Shown piece by piece: positions 46,101 to 56,900 of a stretch of 64,000 bases of DNA (positions are counted from its first letter, which is position 1; every line of letters starts with the position of its first letter). The notes under the pieces were generated by a model. The model was not told the DNA's origin, did no database searches, and saw only the letters and a list, made by a program, of their open reading frames with translations. Made by a program: the position numbers and the translations under genes. The stretch is from Edaphochlamys debaryana (taxonomy: Eukaryota > Chlorophyta > Chlorophyceae > Chlamydomonadales): positions 1,302,001 to 1,366,000 of the forward strand of contig JAEHOE010000002.1 in NCBI GenBank assembly GCA_016858145.1, given 5' to 3'.

Positions 46101-49100
46101 CCGGCGAGCCCGATACGCACCGAGAGTGTAGACGGGGGGCGGCAGGTGGCTGGGTGGTCAGCACGTGGGTCGGCGTGCTTCCCCTCTCCAGTCTCCAGAC
46201 CGATGCACAGGCGCTCGGAGCTTTACGGTACCGGTGGTTTCGTTGGCCCCAACCCGTTCACCTCACCAACAAAGGCAGCCTATCCCCTTCCCGCTTTGCC
46301 CCACCTGCAGCGGCCTCACGAAGCGCCCGCTCCTGCCTGCCTCCTTCCCACCAGCCTCCACCCACCCTCCCCCCCAGCCCCACCTGCAGCGGCCTCACGA
46401 AGCGCCCGCTCCTGCCTGCCTCCTTCCCACCAGCCTCCACCCACCCTCCCCCCAGCCCCACCTGCAGCGGCCTCACGAAGCGCCCGCTCCTGCCTGCCTC
46501 CTTCCCACCAGCCTCCACCCACCCTCCCCCCAAGCCCCACCTGCAGCGGCCTCACGAGCGCCCGCTCCTGCCTGCCTCCTTCCCACCAGCCTCCACCCAC
46601 CCTCCCCCCCAGCCCCACCTGCAGCGGCCTCACGAAGCGCCCGCTCCTGCCTGCCTCCTTCCCACCAGCCTCCACCCACCCTCCCCCCAGCCCCACCTGC
46701 AGCGGCCTCACGAAGCGCCCGCTCCTGCCTGCCTCCTTCCCACCAGCCTCCACCCACCCTCCCCCCAGCCCCACCTGCAGCGGCCTCACGAAGCGCCCGC
46801 TCCTGCCTGCCTCCTTCCCACCAGCCTCCACCCACCCTCCCCCCAGCCCCACCTGCAGCGGCCTCACGAAGCGCCCGCTCCTGCCTGCCTCCTTCCCACC
46901 AGCCTCCACCCACCCTCCCCCCAAGCCCCACCTGCAGCGGCCTCACGAACCGCCCCAGCAGCCCCTCCGCGAACAGCTCCCGCCGCGTCAGCAGGTACTC
47001 GGCGGCGGGGCCGTGGTGCATGAGGGTAGAGAAGTCCTGCGGGGGGGGCGGGGGCGGCGCGTGGGGGCGGGGGGCTAACGGGGGTGGTGGGGTTTGGACA
47101 AGGGGTGTAAGGCGGGGCGGATGCGCACCCAGCGCAGAGGAAGCCCCGCAAGTAACACATGCAGAGCCATACAGTGCCACGGTGGCACTGCCACCACAGA
47201 ACGCAGCCGATATACGACGCATCGCGCATGCAACCCGGGTAACCCCACCACAGCACACGACACGCACCGACGCCAGGCGGCGCAGTGCGTCCAGTATGGA
47301 CGCCAGCCGCTGCTCCGCGTCGTAGTCCCCCGCCTCCGCCAGCTCCGCCGCCGCCGCGGCCGCCGCCGCCGGGTCGCCGTTGGCGATGGCCCGCTGCAGC
47401 GCCGCCGCCGCCCCTCCCCCTCCCCCTCCTCCACCTCCACCTCCTCCTGTACCTCCCGTCCCTGCTGCTGTTGTTGCTGCGGCAGAGTCGGGGCCCGAAG
47501 GGAGCGGGGGCCCGGGCGCCCCCGCGGGTCCGCTGCGCCTCAGCTCGTCCATGAAGGCCCCCGCCAGGTAGCCCAGCGCCGCCAGGTGGACCTCCAGGAC
47601 GCCCTTCTCGCGGACCAGCCTGTTGGGGGAGGGAGGGCGAGGAGGAAGGGAAGGGAGGGTTGGAGTATCAATCTGTCGGCAGACCGCAGCGGCAAGCCAA
47701 GTCAGCTTTGGGTGGTGCCAGCGAGGGGTAGAGGCAGCTGGCGTGGAGCGGGGACTGAGCGTTGAGACGACGAATCCAGACCAAAGAGGATGCAGGGCGC
47801 AAGGAGCAAAGCGCGGGATGAAGACTCTGCCCGCTTGGGCCCAACCCGGGCCCACCTGACGGTCACGTCCTCGGAGTTGACGAGCTGGATGACTAAGCGG
47901 TCCAGCACGCCGCACAGCGGGTGCCGGCCGCTGCCCCGGCCCCCCAAGACCGCGTCGCCGGCGGCGGCGGAGCCGGCAGGGGGGGCCAGGCCGCCTGTCA
48001 TGTTCAGGGAGAATGGGGGTTACGGCAGGCTGAAGGACACACAGGACTGGAGTGATGGGGATGGGGTATGGGGATGCGAAAGGTCAAGGCTTTGACTAAG
48101 CGAGGACACAGCTCGACCGCTTACGGCACCCGGCCCCTCACCGATGGTGAACAGCATGGGCAGGTACGACTCCATGAGGTGTACGGCAGTGTCGTACTTG
48201 CAGTCGGTGTCGTACAGGAGCAGCAGGAGCAGGCTGGTCAGCGCCTGCAGCGGCTCAGAGGGCAGCAGCCGAAGCACCAGCAGCCAGCGCCGGAGCATGC
48301 AATCCTGCAACGCACGCGGCACATGCATCATCGGTGCTGTCGCTGCTGTTGTCAGCAGCTCAAGCACACAACGCCCGCGAACACCGCGCCGGCCAGTGTT
48401 CCCCCCCGCAACGATGCAGAATGTGCTCAGCTCTCAACGGCTTTGCGCCACGAACCCCAACACAGCACCCGTCCCAAGAGTGCCAGCCCCCAGGGACGCG
48501 GCGCGGCGAGCCCCATCAGCTCACCTCTGCGGCCGCCACCCCCGGCGCCAAGGGGGTGGGCGGGCTGCGGTTCGGCAGCGCCTCAGTCGCCCGGCTGGCC
48601 TCCGCCCTGTAGGCCGCAACGGCCTCGGCGAACAACCCCGCCCCTTCCCCGTCTGCTTGCCCTTGCCCTTCCACATCCTCGCCCCCGGTGTCCATGGGAT
48701 CCGCCTGCTGCCCGGACCCAGGTCCAGATCCAGATTGCGATCCGGGTCCGGCCGTGCTGCGGCTGCGCCGCCGCAGCGGCCTGCTGAGCGCAGCACACAG
48801 CACGGGGCGCAGCGCGGCCACGGCCGTGAAGCGCTGCAGCCAGGCGCACAGCGCAGCGGCCTCGCGCCGGGCCTCGGCCTGCGGCCGGCCCACACAAAGG
48901 CCTGCGAATGGAAAGGACACAGCGACCGTCAAGGAGCTGGCCTTGCGCTTATTCGATGGGCTCCCACCGGCTCCTCCCCCAGGAACCCCCACAGAGCCCC
49001 CTCCAGAAACCCCTCCAGAAACCCCTCCAGAAACCCCCCTGACTCACCCTCCAGGGCCTCCGTCAGCCTCGCCAGGGCCGCCTCCATGACCGCCCCCAGC

Positions 49101-50500
49101 AGCGCCCGGGGCCCGGGGGGCAGCAGCGAGTCCAGCCGTGCCGCCCGGCGGCCCGCCTGGTGCGCGGGGCAGCAGCCTGCGGGGGCAGCAGGCGGCGGCA
49201 CGTGAGGAGGAGGAGAGACCCGGGGACCGGGTGGTGGTGGTGGTGGCGCTTTGAAGGCGGAGGCGGAGAGGGTTGCGCACTGCGGAGGCAAGGCAGCAGG
49301 CTGCGGGGCTCCAGGGGAAAGGGGCTGCTCCATGGGGCACCGTGCTCGCCCTCGAGACGCATATCTCTCTGCACCCCCGCAACTTCGCTTGCCAGCCCCG
49401 ACCCCCGACGCAGAGACCTGTCCGGGCCTCCGCGACCTCTCTTTCCACAATCCAGCTGGCGAAAAAACCGCCCCCCGCCGCCACCCTTCCGCCTAGGAGC
49501 CCCCACCCTCGTGCCGCCAGGCCGTGAGGTCTCCGCAGTCGCAGCATCCGCCCGACAGAGAGCGGTACGAGATCCAGTCGTGCGCCTCATGGCCCCCCGC
49601 CTTGAAGCAAGAGACGCAGATGGCACTGGATGTGGTCAGCTGGCGGAGAGGGGATGGAGGGGGTGGAGGGAGGGGGAAAGTGGTGCAAGGGGAGGCAGGC
49701 GGAGGGAGGGGTGTGGCTTGAGGGTTGGCCGGCTTGGGGTGCAGGGGGCGGGCTGGCAGGGTGACAGAAGCGGGCGCAGCGCGAGGACCGCGAGCCCCCC
49801 ACCCCATCCTTTGGCAACCCACCCCATACCCAACGCACCCCGTCCCACCCCATCCCACCTGGCATGTACGGCATCTGCCAGGGGCGCCACAGTGTTGCGG
49901 AAATGACACGCACGGGGCAGGTGTGTCAGTCTTACGTAATACCGAGTCATCGGAGCCGCCAGCAGCCGAACAGCCACGTGGCTCCTCTACCCTGGCACCC
50001 AGCTTCACAGCAGCCTATGCGGAGCATGAGATCTCACCGGTAGGCGAGCGCCCCCGCAGGCCAGATCGCCGTACACTGGCCCCCGGACCCGTGGCTAGGC
50101 GTCAAGGCCTCCAGGTAGGCTGCGAGCCGGTCCCCGGCCCCAGCCCCAGCCCCGGCCGCAGTGGGCAGAGGGCTGCCCAGAGAGTCGCACAGCGCGCGCT
50201 CAGCGCTCTGTACGGCAAGGGGATCGTATAGAAAGGGAACACGGCACAGAGGTCAAAATACGGACGGCCTGGCGGGGAGAGGTGGGGAAAGACCCCCCGC
50301 GCACGCAGGCCCCTCTCCCTCGGTCCAGGCCAGGGCTGGCCCAGTGGCCGCGCCGCGACCGATGCTGCCTCCGGTCTTGATGATGCAAGCGCTAGATCAT
50401 GCGGATCCCGGCGCTGAGCAGCCTTGGCCCGAGGAAATTGCGCGAGGACACGCCCCCCGCACAACCTACAAAGTCCTACCTTCATCCATTGTGTTTGCAT
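34140..50500 (-). CDS. UBR/PRT6-type N-recognin E3 ubiquitin ligase
   Basis: About 29 exons joining in phase to roughly 2,600 residues: 50500-50480, 50207-50038, 49874-49859, 49639-49507, 49176-49048, 48901-48525, 48304-48142, 47994-47856, 47619-47268, 47036-46932, 46039-45783, 45641-45424, 45161-45007, 44741-44697, 44563-44504, 44377-44293, 44108-43912, 43809-43726, 43314-42985, 42525-40893, 40665-40055, 39772-38538, 38299-38221, 37928-37850, 37594-37506 (start uncertain), 36312-35638, 35343-35162, 34817-34741, 34288-34140. It binds N-degrons and ubiquitinates the carrier protein. The N-terminal UBR box zinc finger spans exons 2-5 (ALAYRCRTC, ICVSCFKAGGHEAH, GGCCDCGDLTAW). Mid-protein landmarks are VLARRWPRNG and KARQAAMMAKVRAQQ. 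The RING-type domain is CAVCHEG ... CGHLIHTHCF ... EFLCPVCRRLAN, split by a long Gly/Ala insert. The C-terminal module is CPECRAPPENPGLCLLTG ... VVCQSPYLDGHG, LRRGRPLYLD. Poly-Gly/Ala inserts are extensive. The first exon (MQTQWMK) is the least certain. Several introns carry junction echoes, and one carries a hAT-like element. Confidence 0.92.
34376..34557. repeat. Two 91-bp tandem units in the last UBR intron
   Basis: Units 34376-34466 and 34467-34557 are essentially identical. Each ends in aaggccggccgcggcgc, which resembles the coding start of the last UBR exon (LRRGRP). Confidence 0.85.
35345..35522. repeat. 17-bp minisatellite in a UBR intron
   Basis: About ten head-to-tail copies of gggaggaggggtgacat, with ggcat/ggtat variants at the left end, directly upstream (minus strand) of the exon starting at 35343. 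Confidence 0.85.
36352..37309 (-). mobile_element. hAT-like non-autonomous DNA transposon in a UBR intron
   Basis: Terminal inverted repeats CAGGGTTCGACA (left) and, reverse complement of the right end, CAGGGTTCTACA. They are flanked by an exact 8-bp target duplication GTTCGGAC at 36344-36351 and 37310-37317. The 8-bp duplication and CAGGG ends are typical of the hAT superfamily. Length 958 bp. Inside, on the minus strand, ATGCCGCCCAAGAAG at 36936 opens a basic start (MPPKKK). A different frame down to a TAG at 36611 codes for a conserved-looking acidic protein end (KGFKGWLHALFEATAAKR ... SDSESESE), probably a transposase remnant with a frame break. A strong hairpin (ggagccggcc-ttc-ggccggctcc) lies near 37228-37252. 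The element sits between UBR exons 25 and 26 and leaves them intact. Confidence 0.75.
38318..38372. repeat. 15-bp tandem repeat (gtgagtgccgtacag)n
   Basis: Four units in a UBR intron just upstream (minus strand) of the exon at 38299. The core gtacggca word also occurs singly in several other introns of the window. Confidence 0.8.
42640..42870 (-). repeat. Three intronic echoes of the UBR exon 19 donor
   Basis: The true junction (plus-strand ccacctgcagcacccagccc, about 42982) recurs at about 42846, 42736 and 42654. The two left copies continue into a shared tggcgcc(a)acccaccatccca block, forming units of roughly 95 bp. Confidence 0.75.
43414..43455 (-). repeat. Intronic echo of the UBR exon 19 acceptor
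   Basis: ccacctcggccaggacctgt plus cagggggg and gtggtggg occurs at the true exon start (43299-43342) and again here, 115 bp upstream on the minus strand. Confidence 0.8.
44909..44944 (-). repeat. Intronic echo of the UBR exon 13 end
   Basis: On the minus strand it codes HLLLGQAFLAQ then gtgtgg, mirroring the true exon end HLLLGQTFLAQ|gtgggg at 45041-45004. The real next exon (VLARRWPRNG) starts at 44741, so this copy is intronic or a skipped pseudo-exon. Confidence 0.7.
46302..46932 (-). repeat. 78-79 bp minisatellite built from the UBR exon 10 donor junction
   Basis: Nine copies of the exon end FVRPLQ|gtgggg (plus-strand cacctgcagcggcctcacgaa) at 46929, 46850, 46772, 46694, 46616, 46538, 46459, 46381 and 46302. 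Spacing is 78 or 79 bp. The highest-coordinate copy is the true exon 10 end. Each unit also has an acceptor-like ggcaggcag 28 nt before its donor, so each could act as a micro-exon. Confidence 0.9.
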
Positions 50501-50955
50501 TCTTCGTGTCCAGCTGGTGATTCGCTACCGAGAAGGATATCCGAGAGAGCCTCCTTCCGGGAGACTCATTTCTCAGCACTCAGCGAACTAGCCCGCAAAC
50601 CTACACCCTACACTGAATATGTAAAGAGAGAAATAAAGCCGGCGCAACGAGACCACCCCGTTTGAGGAACCCGACCAGCCTTCATGCGCTCAGCTGTCCC
50701 CACGATGCGCCTTCCAAGCGCCTGATCTGGACCCCGCAACCCGACGTCGAATTACTAGAAACACTGTGACAATGGGTTGTACTAGGCTGAGCCTGCGGGC
50801 TGCAGGGCCCAGGCGCCATCAGAATTGCTAGCTAGGGCTAGACGCGGGACAGCGGTGCACAGAGCGGCGGCAGAGCCGCGCCGAGTGGCTTGGCCTCCAA
50901 CCGACACATCAGCCATAGAGCGCAACTACACTCAGACAGCAAAGGCGTCCACAAA
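50501..50955. promoter_or_regulatory. Shared upstream region of UBR and IBtk-like genes
   Basis: 455 bp between divergent starts. An AT-richer patch (aatatgtaaagagagaaata) lies near 50617-50636. No classical TATA box could be assigned. Confidence 0.5.
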
Positions 50956-53900
50956 ATGGAGCTCGACACTCTGTGTGATGTGATAAAATGGGGCCAGCAG
51001 GAGCACGTCGTGGCTGCCCTCACGAAGCTCTCGAGCCTCATCAACAGGTGGGATCGCGGCGCGCGCGAATCTGGCCCTCCACGGCGCGACACACGTTGCC
51101 CAACGTGTGGGGGCCCAGGCCCGCCCCAACCACACCCCTCCACGATAACGCTTCACCCCCGCTCACCCTTGCCCCCGTACTGTCCGCGTCCACAGGCCCA
51201 ACAGCTGCGATGTGTATCCCCTGCACGTGGCGGTTTGGCGCAACCACCTGCTCATCCTGGACCGGCTGCTGGGGGCCGGCGCTTCCACGTCGTGTACGGA
51301 TGGCGAAAGCGGCTGGTGCGTGTGGGGCACGGGCGGGGCCCTGGGCTCTAGGCCCTGGGCTCTGGGACTGCACTTGCACCTCTGCCCGATAGCCTCCGTC
51401 TGTGGGGATACGCGAACGCCGGTTTGGAGGGGACCGCAAGGGCCTGTGGGCTGGAGCCAGGGCCCAGACCGCGCCGCTCTCGTGCCTGGCGCGAGGAGGA
51501 GCAGTGGCCGATCGAGGGAGAGACGCCCGAGCCTTCGCTCCGCCAGCGCACTCCCCCACAGATCGCTCCCCTCCCCTCTCCTCCCAACACGCGCGCACGA
51601 ATACCCCAGGACCCCGCTCCATCGCGCCCTCTACCTGGGGCACCTGGCAGCGGCGGCGCGGCTGCTGCTGGCGGGGGCGGCCCTGGAGGCGCCCGACCCC
51701 CGGGTGTGTTTATGATGCGTAGGGTGTGCGGGTTGAAACCCCGTGTGTGTGCGGGTCACGCGGGGGTGGGCGGGGGGGCCCGCAAGCCATGAACTTATGG
51801 GTTCTTCGGGCATTTTGCTCGAGGAAGGAGAGAGCTGCCCGAAAGTCATCTGCGTGCGGTCAAGGGCCGGCTCATGCCCCGCCCTCCCAGCGGCAGACCC
51901 CGACACAGGAGCCCCCGCCGACCACCCAGCCTGACCCCCTGCCCCTTCTCCCCGCCCCTCCCTGGGCCAGGGCCGCACCCCCGTGGACCTGGTGAGCCAG
52001 GAGCTGCGGCGCCTGCCCCCCGAGGCGGGGCGGGTGCCCTGCATCTACAGCTGGGGCAGCGGGGCCAACTACCAGCTGGGGACAGGTGGGGCGGGGAGGG
52101 AGGGGGAGGGGAAGACGAACCCTGAGAGCAGAGGCGTGAGCGCAGTTCCAGCTGGGGACAGGTGGGGCAGAGAGGGGGGAGGCAAGAGAGCGAAGTGGGG
52201 AAGGCGACATAGTGGCAGTTACGATCCGCTGTGGTGCTGCCTGCTGATTTGACTCAAGAGCTAAAGAATGTCGTCAGGGGACAAAGGGGCTCGGGGGAGG
52301 GGACGATAGGGAAGGGATTACCGGGCCGTGCTGCTGACCCCCCCCGGCTGCCCACGGCCCCCAGGCTCCACGGACTTCCACCTGTCGCCGCTGAGGGTGG
52401 AGGCTCTGCAGGTGTGTGTGAGGGGGAGGGCAGAGGGGTGGCAGACGGACGAGAGAGAGGGTGGAGGCTATGAAGGTTGAGGGAGGGGGGCCTGAGGGCG
52501 GTTGGGGGCTCGAGGGCGGCTGCAAGTGAGGTGGGGTGGCTGTGGGGAAGGCAGGCGGAAGGGGGGAAGGGGGGGGTCCCCATACGCGTTGGCGTGGTTG
52601 CGCAACCTCTCAGGGCCTGGGCCCAGATGCGCGTGCCTCCCACCACGGCACACCCGCCCAGGGCCTGGGCCGCTTGCCAAGCCTTGAACCCCCGGCCCTA
52701 ACCTTGTGTTGCCTCCCACCCGCCCACCCCGCAGGGCCTGGGCGTCGTGGCCCTGGTGGCCGCCAAGTTCCACTCGGCGGCGCTGACGGCGGACGGGCGG
52801 TTGCTGACGTGGGGCTGGGGCCGCGGGGGGCGGCTGGGCCACCCCGACTACAACATCCACTCGGGCGAGGCGGCGCTCATCCACCCCTGGCAGGTACGGC
52901 AGTGGCTTCACATGCAGTCGAAACACACTGTGGGAACCATGTGTGCGCGCACGGGCCCTGGGCCTGCCTTGGGCCTGCCTTGGTGACCCCTGGCGGGTGG
53001 GGTGCGCGCCCCGGCGCCCAACGCTGAGCCCTCAACGCTTCACCCCACCCCACCCCACCCGGCCCCACCCTCGACCCTCCCCTTCTGACCCAGGTCGCGG
53101 GCCTGGGCCGGCGCGCGGTGGCGTGTGTGGCGGCCGCCAAGCACCACATGCTGGCGGCCACGGCCGCGGGGGAGCTCTGGACGTGGGGCAGCAACCGGGA
53201 CGGAAAGGTGCGTGCGCGCACGGGCACAAGGGGTTGAGGAGGGGCAGGCGGCTGCCAAGTGTCGCGCGTGCGGTGTGCACGTGGGACCGTGCTCCCGTTG
53301 TTTGACTCCCTTGGGGCACCTCTCGCTCCTTACACTTACGCGTCTCCCGCACGTGTCTTCCCGCACCAAGAACGAAAATCTGCTCTCGCTCAACCCTGGC
53401 GCCCGCCCCGCCGCAGCTGGGATACCCCAACGTGGACACGCAGCCCACGCCCCGCAAGTGAGGGGCCTGCGGGGGATGCTGCCGCAAGGGACAGAAGCTC
53501 TACGGTACACCTGAGGGCCTCGACCTCGCTTGCTGGCCTATATCTCCGCTCCGCTGCTCCTCGCTGCCCCCTGCCTCCCCCCCCTCCCTCCAGGGTGGAC
53601 TTCCGGCCCCGGGCGGTGCAGGTGGCAGCGTCCAACCGCCACAGCGCCTGCCTCACGTCCGCGGGGGAGCTGTGGACGTTCGGAGCCAACTCCGACGGAC
53701 AGCTGGTGGGGACGGGGCGGGCTAGGCTGGGGCTGGGGCTGGGGCTGGGGCCCTGGGCTGGGGCTGGGGCTGGGACTGGGGGTGGGGCTGGGGCTCTGGG
53801 CGTGGGCTGGGGCTGGGGCTGGGGGTGGTCGCCAGGCGGTGGACTGAGTGCAGCTGCGCTGCAGGGCGGGGCGGGGTCGGCGCAGTGGTGAGGGCCCGGG

Positions 53901-56900
53901 GCTGTGTCCTGCCCTGCGGTTGCGGGGCCTGCGGCGGGGCGCGGTTGGCCGTTCAGCCGACGGACAGCCGGTGGGGGGGCGGGATCCTCCGACGGACAGC
54001 TGTTGCGGGTGGGAAGGCGGGGCGAGGCGGGGCGGGGCGGGGGCGGAGGATTGGGATTGTGCAGGCAGCGGAGGGGCGCTGAGGCACAGACCTCTCAGCT
54101 TCCTGCCTGCCTGCCCCCCGCCTGCCCCCAGGGCTACGGCACCAACAACTCGGCCAACAACCCCTGCCCCCGCCTGGTGGAGGCACTCAAGGTGGGGGGG
54201 ACGAAGGGGGGGACGGGCGGGGTGGTCTGAGGCTGAGCGGAGTGCGTCGGCTCGCCTGTAGGAGCGCCGGAGGGCGGGCAGAGACCAGGGCGCCAGAGGC
54301 ACGGGCACGGGTCTGCTAGCCCGCGCCTCCAGTCCCTCACCATGGCCTCTCGCCATGTAGCGATTACAGCCCCGCCCCCACATGCACCCCCAGGGCAAGA
54401 CGCTGGTGGCCGTGTCTCTGTCCAAGCGCCACTCCGTAGCCCTCACGGCAGAGGGCGAGGCCTTCACGTGGGGCCACAAGGTCGTCACCCCCCGCCGCGT
54501 GCAGCTGGCGGGAAGCCGCGACACCGCGCGACTGGCGGGGCTCGCCGCCGGCGCCGCCGCCGACGGAGCTGGTGGCGGCGCCGCCGACGGAGCTGGCGGC
54601 GCCGCCAGCGAGATTCGGTTCCACCGGAACCACGCGGAGGTCGTTCGGCCCGAGGCGGCGCTAGTGGCGGCGGGGTTCGTACACACGACGGTTGTGACGA
54701 GATCGGGGGCGGTGCTGACGTGGCGGAGCGCGGACCCGGCGCTTCGCGTGGCGGAGGTGGCCGGGCCGCTGGCGGGAAAGCGCGTGGTGGCGGTTGCCGC
54801 CGCCAAAACCCGTACTGTCGTGGTTACGGACTCGGGCCAGGTGTACATGTGGGACGCCCACGTGCACCGTACCGGCGGCGAGGCTGGCGGCGGCGGCGGG
54901 CTTGGGCAGGGGAAGGCGAAGGCGGGCGCGGGTGCGGGCGCTGAGGCACCCGCGGCGCCGGCGGAGGCGGAGGGTGCAGCCGGGGCTGGTGGCGGCGGCG
55001 GAGGCTCGTCCGCCGCCGCGGCCACGGCGGCCGCGGCGGAGGCTGTGTCAGCGATTGCCCCTGTGCGCGTGCCCGGCCTGACAAGGGTGGTGGGGATAGC
55101 CGTGGGTGAGAAGCACACCTTAGCACTCCAGGCCTGGGCCCTGCCGCCCACGCCGGACGCTAACGGGGTCATGCCGGCGGCGCGACGGCGGCGGCGGCGG
55201 CGCACGAGCGACAGCGGTGACGAATCGTCGGACGACGAGGCGCCGCCGGCGGAGGAGAACTTCGGCGGTCGCGCGGGCGTCGTGCCCGTCTGGCAGGGCG
55301 CAGGTTCGCTACCGAGAGGTAGCTTCAGCCTGGGCGGCGGCGGCGGCAGCGGCAGCGTTGGCGGTGCAGCGGCGGCGGCGGCAGGTGGGCCTGGCGGCGG
55401 ATCTGTGCACGGGCAGAGCCCGTCGGCTCGGTCTTTTGGAGCTGGCGGCGCGGGGCCGCTGGCGGAGCTGGGACCTGGCTCCGCCACGCCTGGCGGCAGC
55501 GGGACAGGTTCGTTCGCCGGGCTGCTAGCGGCGGCCTGGCGGGGCCGACGGGGCGCCGCCGCCGCCGGCGCAACCCCAGCTGACGGCGGCGCCGCCGAGG
55601 GCCCGGGCTGGGCTCTGTTCAACCACCAGCCTTCCGAAGACGACGAGGCCGCCGCCGCCGCGGCGGCGGCGGCGGCAACAGCCGCCCGACGGCGCAGCAG
55701 CGACGGCGGTGACGACGACCTCTTCGGCGCCGTCGACGGCGACGGCCTGCGCCGCCACCGCTCCGCCGCCGCCGCCGCCGCCAGGGCCCCTCCCGCCGTC
55801 CCGTCCCTGCAGGTCCTCTGCCAGCGGGCCGTTGCGGCTCAGCTGGTGGAGCCACGCACTGCCCTGCCGTTGCTCGAGTACGCTGACGTGGCGGGGGCGG
55901 CGCTGCTGCGGTGCTACTGCTTGGCGGTGGCGGTGGCGAACCTGGACTGCCTGCTGATGGAGGGTGGGGCGGCGGGTCGGGGTCGGGGGCTCGGGGCATG
56001 GGGTTTGGTTTGGGGCCAGTGGGGAGCCAGTGAGGGGAATTGTTGAGGGGGCTGTGGGGGTTTGTAGAGGCTCGCCCGTTCCGCGCCCGGGCTGGGCCAA
56101 CCGCTGGGCCTGCACGAGCTGCAGCCCGAGTGTGTGACTCTGCCCTAGGGCAACCGCCGGGCCCCAGGCCACTGCCCACGGATGGCCCGGCCGCTCAACC
56201 CCTCCCGCCCCCGCCCTCTCGCAGCGCCCAGCAGCCTGGCGGGCCTGCCGCCGCACCTGCAGGCCGAGCTGGAGCACCTGTACCGGGCGGCGCTGCTGGC
56301 GCCGCCGCCGACGGCGGCTCAGGCGGCGCCCACGACGGCAGCGGCAGCGACGGCGGCGGCGGATTCGGTGGCGGCGCTGGGCTCGAGCCCGCCTGGCGGG
56401 GGGCTGCTGGGCACCAGCCCCGCCACCGGCGGCGCCGCCGGCAGCCTGCCACGCATGGGCTCCTCCGTCGGCTCCGCCTCCGCCACCGCCGCCGCCGACA
56501 CCCTGGCGTCGCTCGACGCCTTCCACCGCCGCCGGGCGCTCTTCTCCCGCCTACAGCCCGGCCGCCGGCCCACCGCCGCGCCGGCCTGGCTCGCCGGCGC
56601 CGCCGCCGCCGACCGCATGGCCCCGCAGGCCAGCAGCCGCGCCGCCGCCGCCGTTGCAGCCGCCTCCGCCGCCGCGCTCGACGCCATCGGCCACCACGCC
56701 TCGCCGCTGTTCCATCCGCCGGGTCAAGCACCGCCCGGCGGCCAGCTGCCTGCCTCTGCCGCCGCCGCTGCGGCGGCGGCGGCAGCAGACGGCGACGACG
56801 GCGCCGCCGCAGGCGAGGGTCCGCTGGCGGAAGCGGCCCGGCTGGCGCGCAGCATCCAGCGCAAGCTGGCCCAGATCACGGCACTGGAGGAGGCAGCGCG

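Noticed and set aside
46153..47325. Long plus-strand frames reading SCLPPSHQPPPTLPP repeats
   Set aside because: Produced by the 78-bp (26-codon) minisatellite being open on both strands, not a gene.
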